Below are positions 38,885 through 47,187 of a stretch of 47,187 bases of DNA, one piece after another. The stretch covers positions 1 through 47,187 of the forward strand of contig CAUWBF010000012.1 in NCBI GenBank assembly GCA_963557785.1. The letters are read 5' to 3'. This DNA comes from Merdicola sp963557785. GTDB taxonomy: Bacteria; Bacillota; Clostridia; TANB77; CAG-508. The notes beneath the pieces are model-generated. The model was given only the letters and a program-made list of their open reading frames with translations. It was not told where the DNA came from and made no database searches. The position numbers and the translations under genes are program-made. How positions within the stretch are numbered: the first letter of the stretch is position 1; every line of letters begins with the position of its first letter.

Positions 38885-41284
38885 ATGGCTAAAGGAAGAA
38901 GAAAAAAAACAACTCAAAATACATCAGGTAGACGTAGAAAAAAGAATAGTGTAGATAAAAATTTAGCTGTAGTAATCATGATAGTTATAAGTATATTACT
39001 TGCAGTATTAATATATGCAAAATCAGGCTGGATGGGAGAACATTTAAGTCCAGCTTTAGGAGGACTAATGGGATGGATGAAATATATCATTCCAATAGGA
39101 ACATTTATACTATCTATATATATCGCAAAAGAAGACAAAAAATATTTAAAAAATAAAATAGCACACTATGCAGTATTTCTAATATGTATTGCAACTGTGA
39201 TGTCTGCATATCAAATATCAACAGGAAAATTAAATATTAATGATGGATATGAACAAATTCTTTCAGATGCATATAATTACGGAACACAAAATATTGGTGG
39301 AGGTTTTATAGGAGCTATGGTAGCAACTCCATTAGTAAATTTGTTAGATGTTATAGGAACTGTAATAGTAGCAATAGGTATATCAATTATAAATATGATA
39401 TTTATGTTTGGAATAAAGCCAGCAGAGATAATTGCAAATATGATAGATAATATGCAAGCTAGAAGAGAAGAAAGATATGAAGATGATACTGAAGAAGATG
39501 ATGAGGATGAACACAAAAAAATAGTATTACAACCAAAAAAGAAGAGCAGAAAAGATAAAGAGATACAAGATTTGCCATTAGAAGATCAAATTACAATAAA
39601 TCTAAATGAAAGAGAGCCAAAAAGGTACGAGCATGGAAAAGATGATTTAATTCCATTAACAAAAGAAAGTATAAAAGCATCAAAAGAAAAGGAAAAAACA
39701 AATCCTAATAATATAGATGCCAATTTATTTAAAGAAGAACAAGAAGAAAAAGAAGAAAAAACAAAATCAGTACTAGTCTTAGAACATGCCTTAACTGTTG
39801 AAGATGAAACATATGAATTTCCACCAATAGAATTCTTAAGTGAAGGAGAATCAAGAACAATAAAAGGCGGAAAGAAAGCTTTAGCAGATACAGCAACTAA
39901 ACTACAAAAAACTTTATATAGTTTTGGAGTATCAGCAAAAGTTGAAAATGTTTCAGTAGGTCCTGCTATTACTAGATATGAAATAAAACCAGCGGAAGGT
40001 GTAAGAGTTAGCAAAATAGCGAATTTAGCAGATGATATAGCTCTAAATTTAGCAGCAGAAAGTATAAGAATTGAAGCACCAATTCCAGGAAAACAAGCAG
40101 TAGGTATAGAAATACCAAATAAAGAAAATGAAGTAGTACATTTAAGAGATATAATTGAAACAGACCAATTTATTAATCATAAATCAAAATTAGCATTTGC
40201 ATTAGGTAAAAATGTTGCAGGTGAAGAGATGGTTACAGATATAGCAAAAATGCCACATGTTTTAATTGCTGGTAGCACAGGTTCTGGAAAGAGTGTGTGT
40301 ATAAATACATTAATTACAAGTATAATTTACAAATCTAAACCAAGCGAAGTAAAATTATTAATGGTAGATCCAAAAGTTGTTGAACTTTCAGTATACAATG
40401 GAATTCCACATTTATTAATACCGGTTGTAACAGATCCTAAAAAAGCTGCAGGTGCACTTTCTTGGGCAGTTCAAGAGATGGTTAATAGATACAGTTTATT
40501 TGCAAATAAAGGTGTAAGAGATATTAAAGGATATAATGAAACTATTGAAAAAGAAGGAGGGACAGGAAAACTTCCTCAAATAGTAATTATTATAGATGAG
40601 CTTGCAGATTTAATGATGGTAGCAGCAAAAGATGTTGAAGATGCAATATGTAGATTAGCTCAAATGGCTAGAGCTGCAGGCATGCACCTAGTAATAGCAA
40701 CACAAAGACCTTCTGTAGATGTAATTACAGGTATAATAAAAGCGAATATACCTTCAAGAATAGCATTTGCAGTATCTTCACAAGTCGATTCAAGAACAAT
40801 TTTAGATATGGTAGGAGCAGAAAAGTTATTAGGAAAAGGTGATATGCTATTTTATCCATCAGGAGCTTCAAAACCTACAAGAGTTCAAGGTGCATTTGTA
40901 TCAGATAAAGAAGTAGAAAGAATAGTAGATTATTTAAAGAGCAATGGAGGAGAAGCAAAATATAACGAAGATATTATAGAATCTATAGAAAAAGCTAATT
41001 CTACAGATAAAGAATTAGAACAAGTGGATGAAGATGATGAAACAGATCCAATATTAATGGAAGCAATAGATACTGTTGTAGAAACAGGACAAGCATCTAC
41101 ATCATTTATCCAAAGAAGATTTAAAGTAGGATACGCTAGAGCAGGAAGAATAATAGATCAAATGGAAGAAAGAGGAATAATATCTGGATATCAAGGAAGT
41201 AAACCTAGAGAAGTACTAATGACAAAAGAAAGATGGCAAGAATTAAAAATGAGTACAGATACAAGTACTGAAATAGAAGAATAA
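38885..41284 (+). CDS. ftsK: DNA translocase FtsK/SpoIIIE
   Basis: This ATP-driven motor pumps DNA across the closing septum in division and, as SpoIIIE, into the forespore. The 799-residue protein has a basic N-terminus, four hydrophobic membrane segments (within residues ~25-190), a charged linker, and the motor domain. The motor has Walker A LIAGSTGSGKSVCINTLI (about 460-477), Walker B IVIIIDELADLMMV, and ATQRPSVDVITGIIKANIP. A C-terminal winged-helix gamma domain (TSFIQRRFKVGYARAGRIID, then MEERGIISGYQGSKPRE) reads the KOPS/SRS guiding sequences. Length fits SpoIIIE better than long FtsK. AATCGGAGG precedes the ATG. Confidence 0.96.
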   Translation: MAKGRRKKTTQNTSGRRRKKNSVDKNLAVVIMIVISILLAVLIYAKSGWMGEHLSPALGGLMGWMKYIIPIGTFILSIYIAKEDKKYLKNKIAHYAVFLICIATVMSAYQISTGKLNINDGYEQILSDAYNYGTQNIGGGFIGAMVATPLVNLLDVIGTVIVAIGISIINMIFMFGIKPAEIIANMIDNMQARREERYEDDTEEDDEDEHKKIVLQPKKKSRKDKEIQDLPLEDQITINLNEREPKRYEHGKDDLIPLTKESIKASKEKEKTNPNNIDANLFKEEQEEKEEKTKSVLVLEHALTVEDETYEFPPIEFLSEGESRTIKGGKKALADTATKLQKTLYSFGVSAKVENVSVGPAITRYEIKPAEGVRVSKIANLADDIALNLAAESIRIEAPIPGKQAVGIEIPNKENEVVHLRDIIETDQFINHKSKLAFALGKNVAGEEMVTDIAKMPHVLIAGSTGSGKSVCINTLITSIIYKSKPSEVKLLMVDPKVVELSVYNGIPHLLIPVVTDPKKAAGALSWAVQEMVNRYSLFANKGVRDIKGYNETIEKEGGTGKLPQIVIIIDELADLMMVAAKDVEDAICRLAQMARAAGMHLVIATQRPSVDVITGIIKANIPSRIAFAVSSQVDSRTILDMVGAEKLLGKGDMLFYPSGASKPTRVQGAFVSDKEVERIVDYLKSNGGEAKYNEDIIESIEKANSTDKELEQVDEDDETDPILMEAIDTVVETGQASTSFIQRRFKVGYARAGRIIDQMEERGIISGYQGSKPREVLMTKERWQELKMSTDTSTEIEE

Positions 41285-41309
41285 TTTAATATTAAGAAGG
41301 AGAGTTTTC

Positions 41310-42878
41310 ATGTCAAAAGAAGATATTTTAACTAAATTTAAAACAAAAGATTATAACAATGAATTAGAAGAAATATTAGAAAGAAAAGAATTTTCGAATG
41401 ATGTGAAAAATCTTCTTCTTAGTATGCTTTATAAAATAGAAGCAGGTTATAATGATTACAAAAAAGTAAAAATAGATGTATTAGACAAAAAAACAATAAT
41501 AGAAGAAATTGTAAGAAATGTAAAAGAGAATTGTGTATCAATAAAATTAATTGAACCTAAAGAACAAATAACGAAAAGGGATAAGAAATTTAAAATAGAC
41601 TATGATAATAATTCAATAACTTCTTATCCTATAGAAAAAGATCTCTTAAGAGCTATATACAATATTTCATATAAAGAAGTAAAAACAAATGGAATAGAAA
41701 AGATAATAAAAGATTCATTAAGTAGATTTATAAATATAGGCTATAGCGAAGATTTATATGAAATAATAAGAGATTTTAATGGTTGGAATTGGTATACGTC
41801 ATCTTCTGAAATAGATAACTTTGAATATAATATTATTTATCAAAATGTAAAAATACTAACAAATAATGAATATTTATATTATATAAAAAATGGAGAAAAA
41901 GAAAATATAGATTTTGATAAAAGTATAAAAACAGAATTAAGTAAAAGTATTGATGAAGAAAAAGCAAGTGAATTTATAAATTTATTTTATAAATCTATTC
42001 TAATGTTAAATAAAAATAAACAATCAGATATTGAAAGAATTGTAGAAATAAGAGACAAAAATGAAAAAAACTTAAAAGAACTAGAAAATCAGGAAAAATA
42101 TTCTGAAGATTTATTTAAAGAACAAAAGAAGTATATGATAAAAATAAGAAAAATAGATGAGATTATAAATAATCCTAAGAAATTGAATGAAGAATTTATA
42201 AGTAGAAATGAAGAATTAGATGAAGATAATAAAATATTTAGTTTAAGTAACTTAACAGAAGTATTAACAGATGAAAGAAAGGGATATGAACTAAAAGTAA
42301 AGAAACTATCTAATAAACTAGCAGGACTAAGATATACAGAAGAAGTTGAAAATGCAAACGAAATAGAAGCATTTATAAATAATTTAGAGATAGATACTAC
42401 ATTTAATACCAAAAGAATAATAATTCAACTACAAAAAGTATTTTTAAAATGTTTTATGGAATTTATTCTAAGAGCAGAAACAAAAAAACAAATGATAGAA
42501 TTAATATATACATTTAGATATTATTGCTTATTATATTATAATGAACAATATCAAATAAAAGATTTAAAGGAACTAAAAGAAGATATCGAGAAAATAAAAA
42601 ATGCACTAATAGAAAAATCAATAAAAATTAAAATGTTTAACGAATTATCTATTAACGAAAAACTAAATATAAGCATAATTAACCCTATATTTGAAATGAG
42701 AAATGTAGAATTAGAAGATATACAAATAAAAGTATCTGAAGATATAGTGGATGATAATATAATAAAAATAGAATATTTGGATAATGGGTTAACAGAGAAA
42801 ACAAAAGATATAAATATTGAAAGTATATCTCAAGTAAAAGGGTTAAAATTTAATAGAAAAATAGAAGTTTTTAATTAG
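41310..42878 (+). CDS. Large helical coiled-coil protein, unknown
   Basis: The 522-residue protein is rich in Lys, Glu, Asn and Ile, has no signal peptide or membrane segment, and is mostly predicted helical by eye. A globular-looking N-terminal part has FNGWNWYTSSSEIDN near residue 155. A coiled-coil middle (roughly 225-345) is followed by a helical region with a C-x3-FILRAETKKQMIELIYTF segment. The last ~60 residues look beta-rich. I recognise no family. It lies 25 nt after ftsK and 9 nt before the beta-CASP gene on the same strand, so it is probably in one operon; DNA- or RNA-linked work is possible but only inferred. Confidence 0.65.
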   Translation: MSKEDILTKFKTKDYNNELEEILERKEFSNDVKNLLLSMLYKIEAGYNDYKKVKIDVLDKKTIIEEIVRNVKENCVSIKLIEPKEQITKRDKKFKIDYDNNSITSYPIEKDLLRAIYNISYKEVKTNGIEKIIKDSLSRFINIGYSEDLYEIIRDFNGWNWYTSSSEIDNFEYNIIYQNVKILTNNEYLYYIKNGEKENIDFDKSIKTELSKSIDEEKASEFINLFYKSILMLNKNKQSDIERIVEIRDKNEKNLKELENQEKYSEDLFKEQKKYMIKIRKIDEIINNPKKLNEEFISRNEELDEDNKIFSLSNLTEVLTDERKGYELKVKKLSNKLAGLRYTEEVENANEIEAFINNLEIDTTFNTKRIIIQLQKVFLKCFMEFILRAETKKQMIELIYTFRYYCLLYYNEQYQIKDLKELKEDIEKIKNALIEKSIKIKMFNELSINEKLNISIINPIFEMRNVELEDIQIKVSEDIVDDNIIKIEYLDNGLTEKTKDINIESISQVKGLKFNRKIEVFN

Positions 42879-42887
42879 GAGGAAAAT

Positions 42888-44540
42888 ATGAAAATAACAT
42901 TTCTTGGAGCGACTAGAACAGTTACAGGATCTAATTTTTTAGTAGAAGGAGCAGGTAAAAAATTCTTAGTTGATTGTGGAATGTATCAAGGAAAGGCTAC
43001 AGAAGAATTAGAAAATGAAGAACCATTTGGGTTTAATGTACATGATATAGATTTTATGCTTCTAACACATGCACATATAGACCATTCAGGAAGAATTCCT
43101 AAATTATATAACGATGGATATAAAAACCCTATTATTGCTACTAAAGCTACATGTGATTTATGCGCAATAATGTTACCAGATAGTGGACATATTCAAGAAA
43201 TGGAAATTGAGTGGAAAAATAAAAAGAGAATTAGAAAAGGAGAAAAACCATTACCGCCACTTTATACAGCAGAGGAAGCTGCTAGATGTTTAGAAATATT
43301 TAAACCAGTTAAATATGATGAAATAATTGATATAGATGAAAATATTCATGTTAGATTCAATGATGCAGGACATATGTTAGGATCTAGTATTATAGAAGTA
43401 TGGATAAACGAAAACGGAAAAGAAGAAAAAATAGTTTTTTCAGGAGACATAGGAAATAATGATATACCATTACTTAGTGAACCAACAATGATAGAAGATG
43501 CAGATTATCTAGTTATGGAGTCAACATATGGAAATAGGCTACATATGAGAAACGATGACAAAGCTAAAATATTTTTAGACATAGTTTCAGAAACACTAGA
43601 GAAAAAAGGAACTGTAGTAATTCCATCATTTGCAGTAGGAAGAACACAAGAAATACTATTTGAGTTAGACAAACTAAAATGCCAAACAACAGATGAAGAA
43701 ATTAAAGAAAAATATAATGAAGTAATGAAATCATCTGTGTATGTAGATAGTCCGCTTGCAATATCAGCAACAGAAGTATTTGAAGATAATATGGATTTAT
43801 TTGACGAAGAAACTAAGGAATTTATTCAAAGAGGAGATAATCCGTTGGACTTTCCGGGACTAAAATTTACTAGAACAGCTGATGAATCTAAGGAACTAAA
43901 TGAAAGTAATGAACCATCAATTATAATATCAGCAAGTGGAATGTGTGATGTAGGAAGAATAAAACACCATTTAAAACACAATATATGGAATCCAAATAGT
44001 ACAATATTGTTTGTAGGATATCAAGCACCAGGAACCTTAGGACATAGTATTGTAAATGGAGCGAAAAAAGTTAAAATATTTGGAGAAGAATTTGCAGTTA
44101 ATGCAAGAATAGAATATATAGAAGGATATTCAGGACATGCTGATCAAGAATGGCTACTAAACTTTGTATATTCATTTATAAAGAAACCAAAGCATATCTT
44201 TTTAGTTCATGGAGAACCAGAAGCACAAGATGTTTTAAAAGAAAAAATAGAAGAAACAACTAATATACCTGTAACAGTGCCTGAGATGGGAGAAACATAT
44301 GAACTAAAAGAAGATTTAGAAATGATTGGAAAATCAGATATTAAAGAAAAAGTATATGAAAAATATACAAGATTAGAAGTACTAGAAAGATTAGAAACAT
44401 TAAAAGATGAAATAATGGATATGGAAACAATTGTTAAAGAAGATCTTCACAATGATAATATTAGAGATAACGAAATCGAAAGCTTAAACGAGAAGATAAA
44501 AGAATTAGAAAGACAAATAGTAAAAATTATAGAAAATTAA
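42888..44540 (+). CDS. MBL-fold beta-CASP RNA nuclease (CPSF-like, YsnA/TTHA0252 type)
   Basis: The 550-residue protein has all the motifs of the MBL/beta-CASP RNA-processing nucleases: FLVDCGMYQG, LTHAHIDHSGRIPKL (HxHxDH), FNDAGHMLGSS, FSGDIGN and MESTYGNRLH. It also has PSFAVGRTQEILFEL, YVDSPLAISA, the RNA-specificity loop SGMCDVGRIKHHLKHN, the YSGHADQEWLLNF motif and VHGEPEA. Enzymes of this family cleave RNA and DNA in prokaryotes. The last ~80 residues form a long coiled coil beyond the normal end of the fold, an unusual tail. It follows the unknown coiled-coil gene by 9 nt and precedes the GH15 gene by 24 nt. Confidence 0.92.
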   Translation: MKITFLGATRTVTGSNFLVEGAGKKFLVDCGMYQGKATEELENEEPFGFNVHDIDFMLLTHAHIDHSGRIPKLYNDGYKNPIIATKATCDLCAIMLPDSGHIQEMEIEWKNKKRIRKGEKPLPPLYTAEEAARCLEIFKPVKYDEIIDIDENIHVRFNDAGHMLGSSIIEVWINENGKEEKIVFSGDIGNNDIPLLSEPTMIEDADYLVMESTYGNRLHMRNDDKAKIFLDIVSETLEKKGTVVIPSFAVGRTQEILFELDKLKCQTTDEEIKEKYNEVMKSSVYVDSPLAISATEVFEDNMDLFDEETKEFIQRGDNPLDFPGLKFTRTADESKELNESNEPSIIISASGMCDVGRIKHHLKHNIWNPNSTILFVGYQAPGTLGHSIVNGAKKVKIFGEEFAVNARIEYIEGYSGHADQEWLLNFVYSFIKKPKHIFLVHGEPEAQDVLKEKIEETTNIPVTVPEMGETYELKEDLEMIGKSDIKEKVYEKYTRLEVLERLETLKDEIMDMETIVKEDLHNDNIRDNEIESLNEKIKELERQIVKIIEN

Positions 44541-44564
44541 GGGAAACATAAGAGGAGAAAAGAA

Positions 44565-46454
44565 ATGAAGACAAAATATTTTAATGATGCTATTATAGGA
44601 AATAATAATATGTTAGCAAGTTATAGCAGTACAGGAGAACTTTTAAGACTATATTATCCATCAAGAGATAATAAACAATTTATAGATTTTTTTGAAACAG
44701 GAGTAAAAGTAAATGATTCATCTTTAATATATTTAGCAGAAGATGTAAATAACTTATATAAACAGAAATATGTAGAAGATACAAATGTATTAACAACCGA
44801 AATTAAAAATACATATTTTAATTTAAAAGTAGTACAAACAGACTTTATTTCTATAAAAGAAAACATATTAATAAAGAGATATGTTTTCATGAATGAAAAT
44901 ACAATAGATTTAGATGTTAAATTCTTTATTCATTCTAAATTGCATTCAGGAGAAAATAATTTAGTTGGATCTAGACTTGTGGAAAATGGAATATCACAAT
45001 ATTCACACGATTTTGCATTAAATATATTCTCAAACAAAGTAAATAGAACGAATCACCAATTAAATGATACAGGCTCAAATATACAAGAAGGATATATAAA
45101 TGATAAAGATTATATAGGAATGTCAGCAGATTCAAGTGTATGCTATGATTTAGGAAGTATAAAACCAGGAGAAAAAAAGAATTTAGATATTATAATTAAT
45201 ATAACAAGTAATAACGAAAAAGAAATTGAAACAAGCATAAAAAGTTTAAAAAAATTAGATATTTTAAAAGAACAAGCTAAAGCAGTAGCATATTGGGAAA
45301 AATATCTAAAAAAACATGATACAATAAAATTAGTTCCAAAAAATAAATATGAAGAAAAAATAAAAAATATTTATAAAAGGACAATTCTATTATTTCCACT
45401 ACTTCAAAATTCAGAAACAGGAGGAATTTCGGCAGCAGTAGAAGTAGATGAAGAAAGAAAAAAATGTGGAAGATATAGTTATTGTTGGACTAGAGATGCA
45501 GTATTTATTACTGAAGCATTAGATATTTTGGAAATGAACAAAGAAACAGAAAAATTCTATAAAATATTCTGTAAAATAACGCAAAGTGATAATGGTATGT
45601 GGGAACAACGTTTCTACACAGACGGAACTTTGGCACCTTGCTGGGGATATCAAATTGATGAAACAGCAAGTGTAATATATGGTACTTATAAACACTATGA
45701 AAGTACAAAAGATAAAAAATTCTTAAAAGACACACTAAAAATGTGTGAAAAAGCTTATAAATATTTAAATAAATATATTGAAGATATATTAGGAGAAGAA
45801 AAACCAAAAATGCACGTAAGCTATGACTTATGGGAGATGCATGAAGGAACTAGTATGTATTCTATATCTAGCATATTTGCAGCTTTCAATTCAATGGATA
45901 AGATATATGATGAACTATACGAACAATTTGAAGAAAATAGAATTAAGCAAGAAAATATTAGAAGAGAAAAGAAAAACATAGAGGATAAGTTAGTTAAGAT
46001 AAAGAAATACATAACAGATACATTTTATGATTTAGAAAAGAAAAGCTTTGTTAGAAATAACGAAGATAAGTGGATGGATATAAGTATATTAGGTGCAGTT
46101 GTGCCTTTTGAAATATTCACACCAAAAGAAAAGAAAGTTTTAAACACTGTAGAAAAAATAGATATGACTTTAAGAACATATACAAGTGGATACAAAAGAT
46201 TTGAGAATGATAACTATATGAATGGAAATCCTTGGACTATAGCAACATTATGGATGGCTTTATATCATATAAAAAAGGGTGAAAGAAATAAGGCAAGAGA
46301 AGAATTAAAATTTGTTGTACAATCAGCAACAGAATTAGGATTGATAGCAGAACAAGTAGATAATAATACATTAAAACCTAATTGGGTAATAGGACTTGGA
46401 TGGGCACATGCAATGTTTATTACAGTTTTAAATGAATTATATGGAAAAAGGTGA
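44565..46454 (+). CDS. Glycoside hydrolase family 15 (glucoamylase-like)
   Basis: GH15 enzymes release glucose from alpha-glucans or trehalose by inversion. The 629-residue protein has a beta-sandwich N-terminal domain (about residues 1-230) and an alpha/alpha barrel with the family motifs RYSYCWTRDAVFITEAL, GMWEQRFYTDG, the catalytic acid region YDLWEMHEGTSMYSIS, and near the end AEQVDNNTLKPNWVIGLGW, which carries the catalytic base Glu. Substrate-binding NGNPWTIATLWMALY is also present. There is no signal peptide, so it acts inside the cell, perhaps on glycogen or oligosaccharides. Similar enzymes occur in clostridia. It ends 4 nt before radA. Confidence 0.9.
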   Translation: MKTKYFNDAIIGNNNMLASYSSTGELLRLYYPSRDNKQFIDFFETGVKVNDSSLIYLAEDVNNLYKQKYVEDTNVLTTEIKNTYFNLKVVQTDFISIKENILIKRYVFMNENTIDLDVKFFIHSKLHSGENNLVGSRLVENGISQYSHDFALNIFSNKVNRTNHQLNDTGSNIQEGYINDKDYIGMSADSSVCYDLGSIKPGEKKNLDIIINITSNNEKEIETSIKSLKKLDILKEQAKAVAYWEKYLKKHDTIKLVPKNKYEEKIKNIYKRTILLFPLLQNSETGGISAAVEVDEERKKCGRYSYCWTRDAVFITEALDILEMNKETEKFYKIFCKITQSDNGMWEQRFYTDGTLAPCWGYQIDETASVIYGTYKHYESTKDKKFLKDTLKMCEKAYKYLNKYIEDILGEEKPKMHVSYDLWEMHEGTSMYSISSIFAAFNSMDKIYDELYEQFEENRIKQENIRREKKNIEDKLVKIKKYITDTFYDLEKKSFVRNNEDKWMDISILGAVVPFEIFTPKEKKVLNTVEKIDMTLRTYTSGYKRFENDNYMNGNPWTIATLWMALYHIKKGERNKAREELKFVVQSATELGLIAEQVDNNTLKPNWVIGLGWAHAMFITVLNELYGKR

Positions 46455-46458
46455 AAAA

Positions 46459-47187
46459 ATGGCTAAAGCAAAAAGCATTTTTGTGTGCAATGAATGTGGA
46501 TATGAATCAGCAAAATGGATGGGGAAATGCCCAGCATGTGGAGCTTGGAATAGTTTTTTTGAAGAAAAAATAGCAAAGGTATCAGATGGAAGAAAAGAAG
46601 AAAAGAAAAATATAACTCCAAAACCATTAAATACTTTTACAGGAAAAGAAAATAAAAGAATATCTACAGGATTTGATGAATTAGATAGAGTATTAGGAGG
46701 AGGATTAGTAAAAGGTTCACTAATCCTCTTAGGCGGAGAACCTGGTATAGGTAAATCTACTTTAATTCTCCAATTATGTGACAAAGTAAAAGAAGAAGGA
46801 AAAGTACTATATGTATCAGGAGAAGAGTCTGCTGAACAAATAAAACTAAGGGCAGATAGATTGCAAATAAAAAATGATGATATATTATTTTTAGGAGAAA
46901 CAGATATAGATGTTATAGATACAGCAATTGAAAATGTTTCTCCTAAGCTTGTAATAATAGATTCTATACAAACAATGTATTCTGATGAAATAACATCAGC
47001 CGCAGGAAGTGTAAGTCAAGTAAGAGAAATAACTGCGAGAGTAATGAAAACTTGTAAACAAAAAGAGATAACAACAATAATAATAGGTCATGTAACAAAA
47101 GATGGAAATATAGCAGGACCTAGAGTACTAGAACATATGGTAGATACAGTTTTATATTTAGAAGGTGAAAGATATTTTTCATATAGA
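46459..47187 (+). CDS. radA: DNA repair protein RadA (3' end outside window)
   Basis: RadA is a RecA-like ATPase that helps branch migration in recombination repair. The visible 243 residues start with the zinc finger IFVCNECGYESAKWMGKCPACGAWNSF read in two halves (C-x2-C ... C-x2-C). They continue with GFDELDRVLGGGLVKGSL, Walker A LLGGEPGIGKSTLILQL, and Walker B VIIDSIQTMYSDE. The KNRFG motif and Lon-like domain would lie past the window edge. The start has AAAGGTGA 6 nt upstream and follows the GH15 stop by 4 nt, so the genes are co-transcribed. Confidence 0.95.
   Translation, partial: MAKAKSIFVCNECGYESAKWMGKCPACGAWNSFFEEKIAKVSDGRKEEKKNITPKPLNTFTGKENKRISTGFDELDRVLGGGLVKGSLILLGGEPGIGKSTLILQLCDKVKEEGKVLYVSGEESAEQIKLRADRLQIKNDDILFLGETDIDVIDTAIENVSPKLVIIDSIQTMYSDEITSAAGSVSQVREITARVMKTCKQKEITTIIIGHVTKDGNIAGPRVLEHMVDTVLYLEGERYFSYR

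Overview
The window is chromosomal DNA of a very AT-rich, spore-forming Firmicute, most likely an uncultured Clostridia-class bacterium. The evidence is strong Shine-Dalgarno sites, sigma-A promoters, a full-length Spo0A with other sporulation genes (YyaC, a SpoIVFA/SpoIVFB pair), a CIRCE operator before groESL, and SepF and DivIVA division genes. Almost all Ile and Arg codons are ATA and AGA. The exact lineage cannot be read from the sequence. No tRNA, rRNA, CRISPR array, transposase or prophage module was seen.

Layout. 1-2402: the 3' part of gatB, a small membrane protein and rpsT on the minus strand, then rpiB. 2431-5963: a WecA/TagO-type lipid-carrier sugar-1-phosphate transferase with a rubredoxin domain fused at its C-terminus, then two glycosyltransferases (one of GT-D fold), probably for surface glycan. 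6086-10019: Hsp33, a COG2509 flavoprotein and a DEAD-box helicase. 10086-12975: a sporulation block with an orphan V-ATPase-F-like protein, yyaC, a tail-anchored small protein, a frameshifted spoIVFA-like M23 gene and spoIVFB. 13089-15281: an OmpR-family two-component pair. 15372-19172: a sortase, its LPKTG substrate (which stops directly after the motif) and a WG-repeat membrane protein with a perfect consensus promoter. 19284-22470: a PLP enzyme, a BaiN-type flavoprotein and a YigZ protein.

22518-27451 is the most unusual part. spo0A is followed by a small ribbon-helix-helix regulator on the minus strand and, divergent from it, a stand-alone Spo0A DNA-binding domain without a receiver. The divergent promoters overlap two 12-bp direct repeats. 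Next come a highly divergent RelA/SpoT-like nucleotidyltransferase with a large insertion and, divergent from that, a beta-CASP metallo-beta-lactamase nuclease with atypical Arg codon use. I infer a lineage-specific sporulation or stress control locus; this is untested.

27577-31385: pyrG behind a terminator-like leader, then groES-groEL. 31443-31726: two tiny Cys-rich membrane proteins on the minus strand. 31911-38778: mutL, miaA, an HlyD-like protein, sepF, divIVA, rsmD and a coiled-coil protein. 38885-47187: ftsK/spoIIIE, an unknown coiled-coil protein, a second beta-CASP nuclease, a GH15 glucoamylase-like enzyme and the 5' part of radA.
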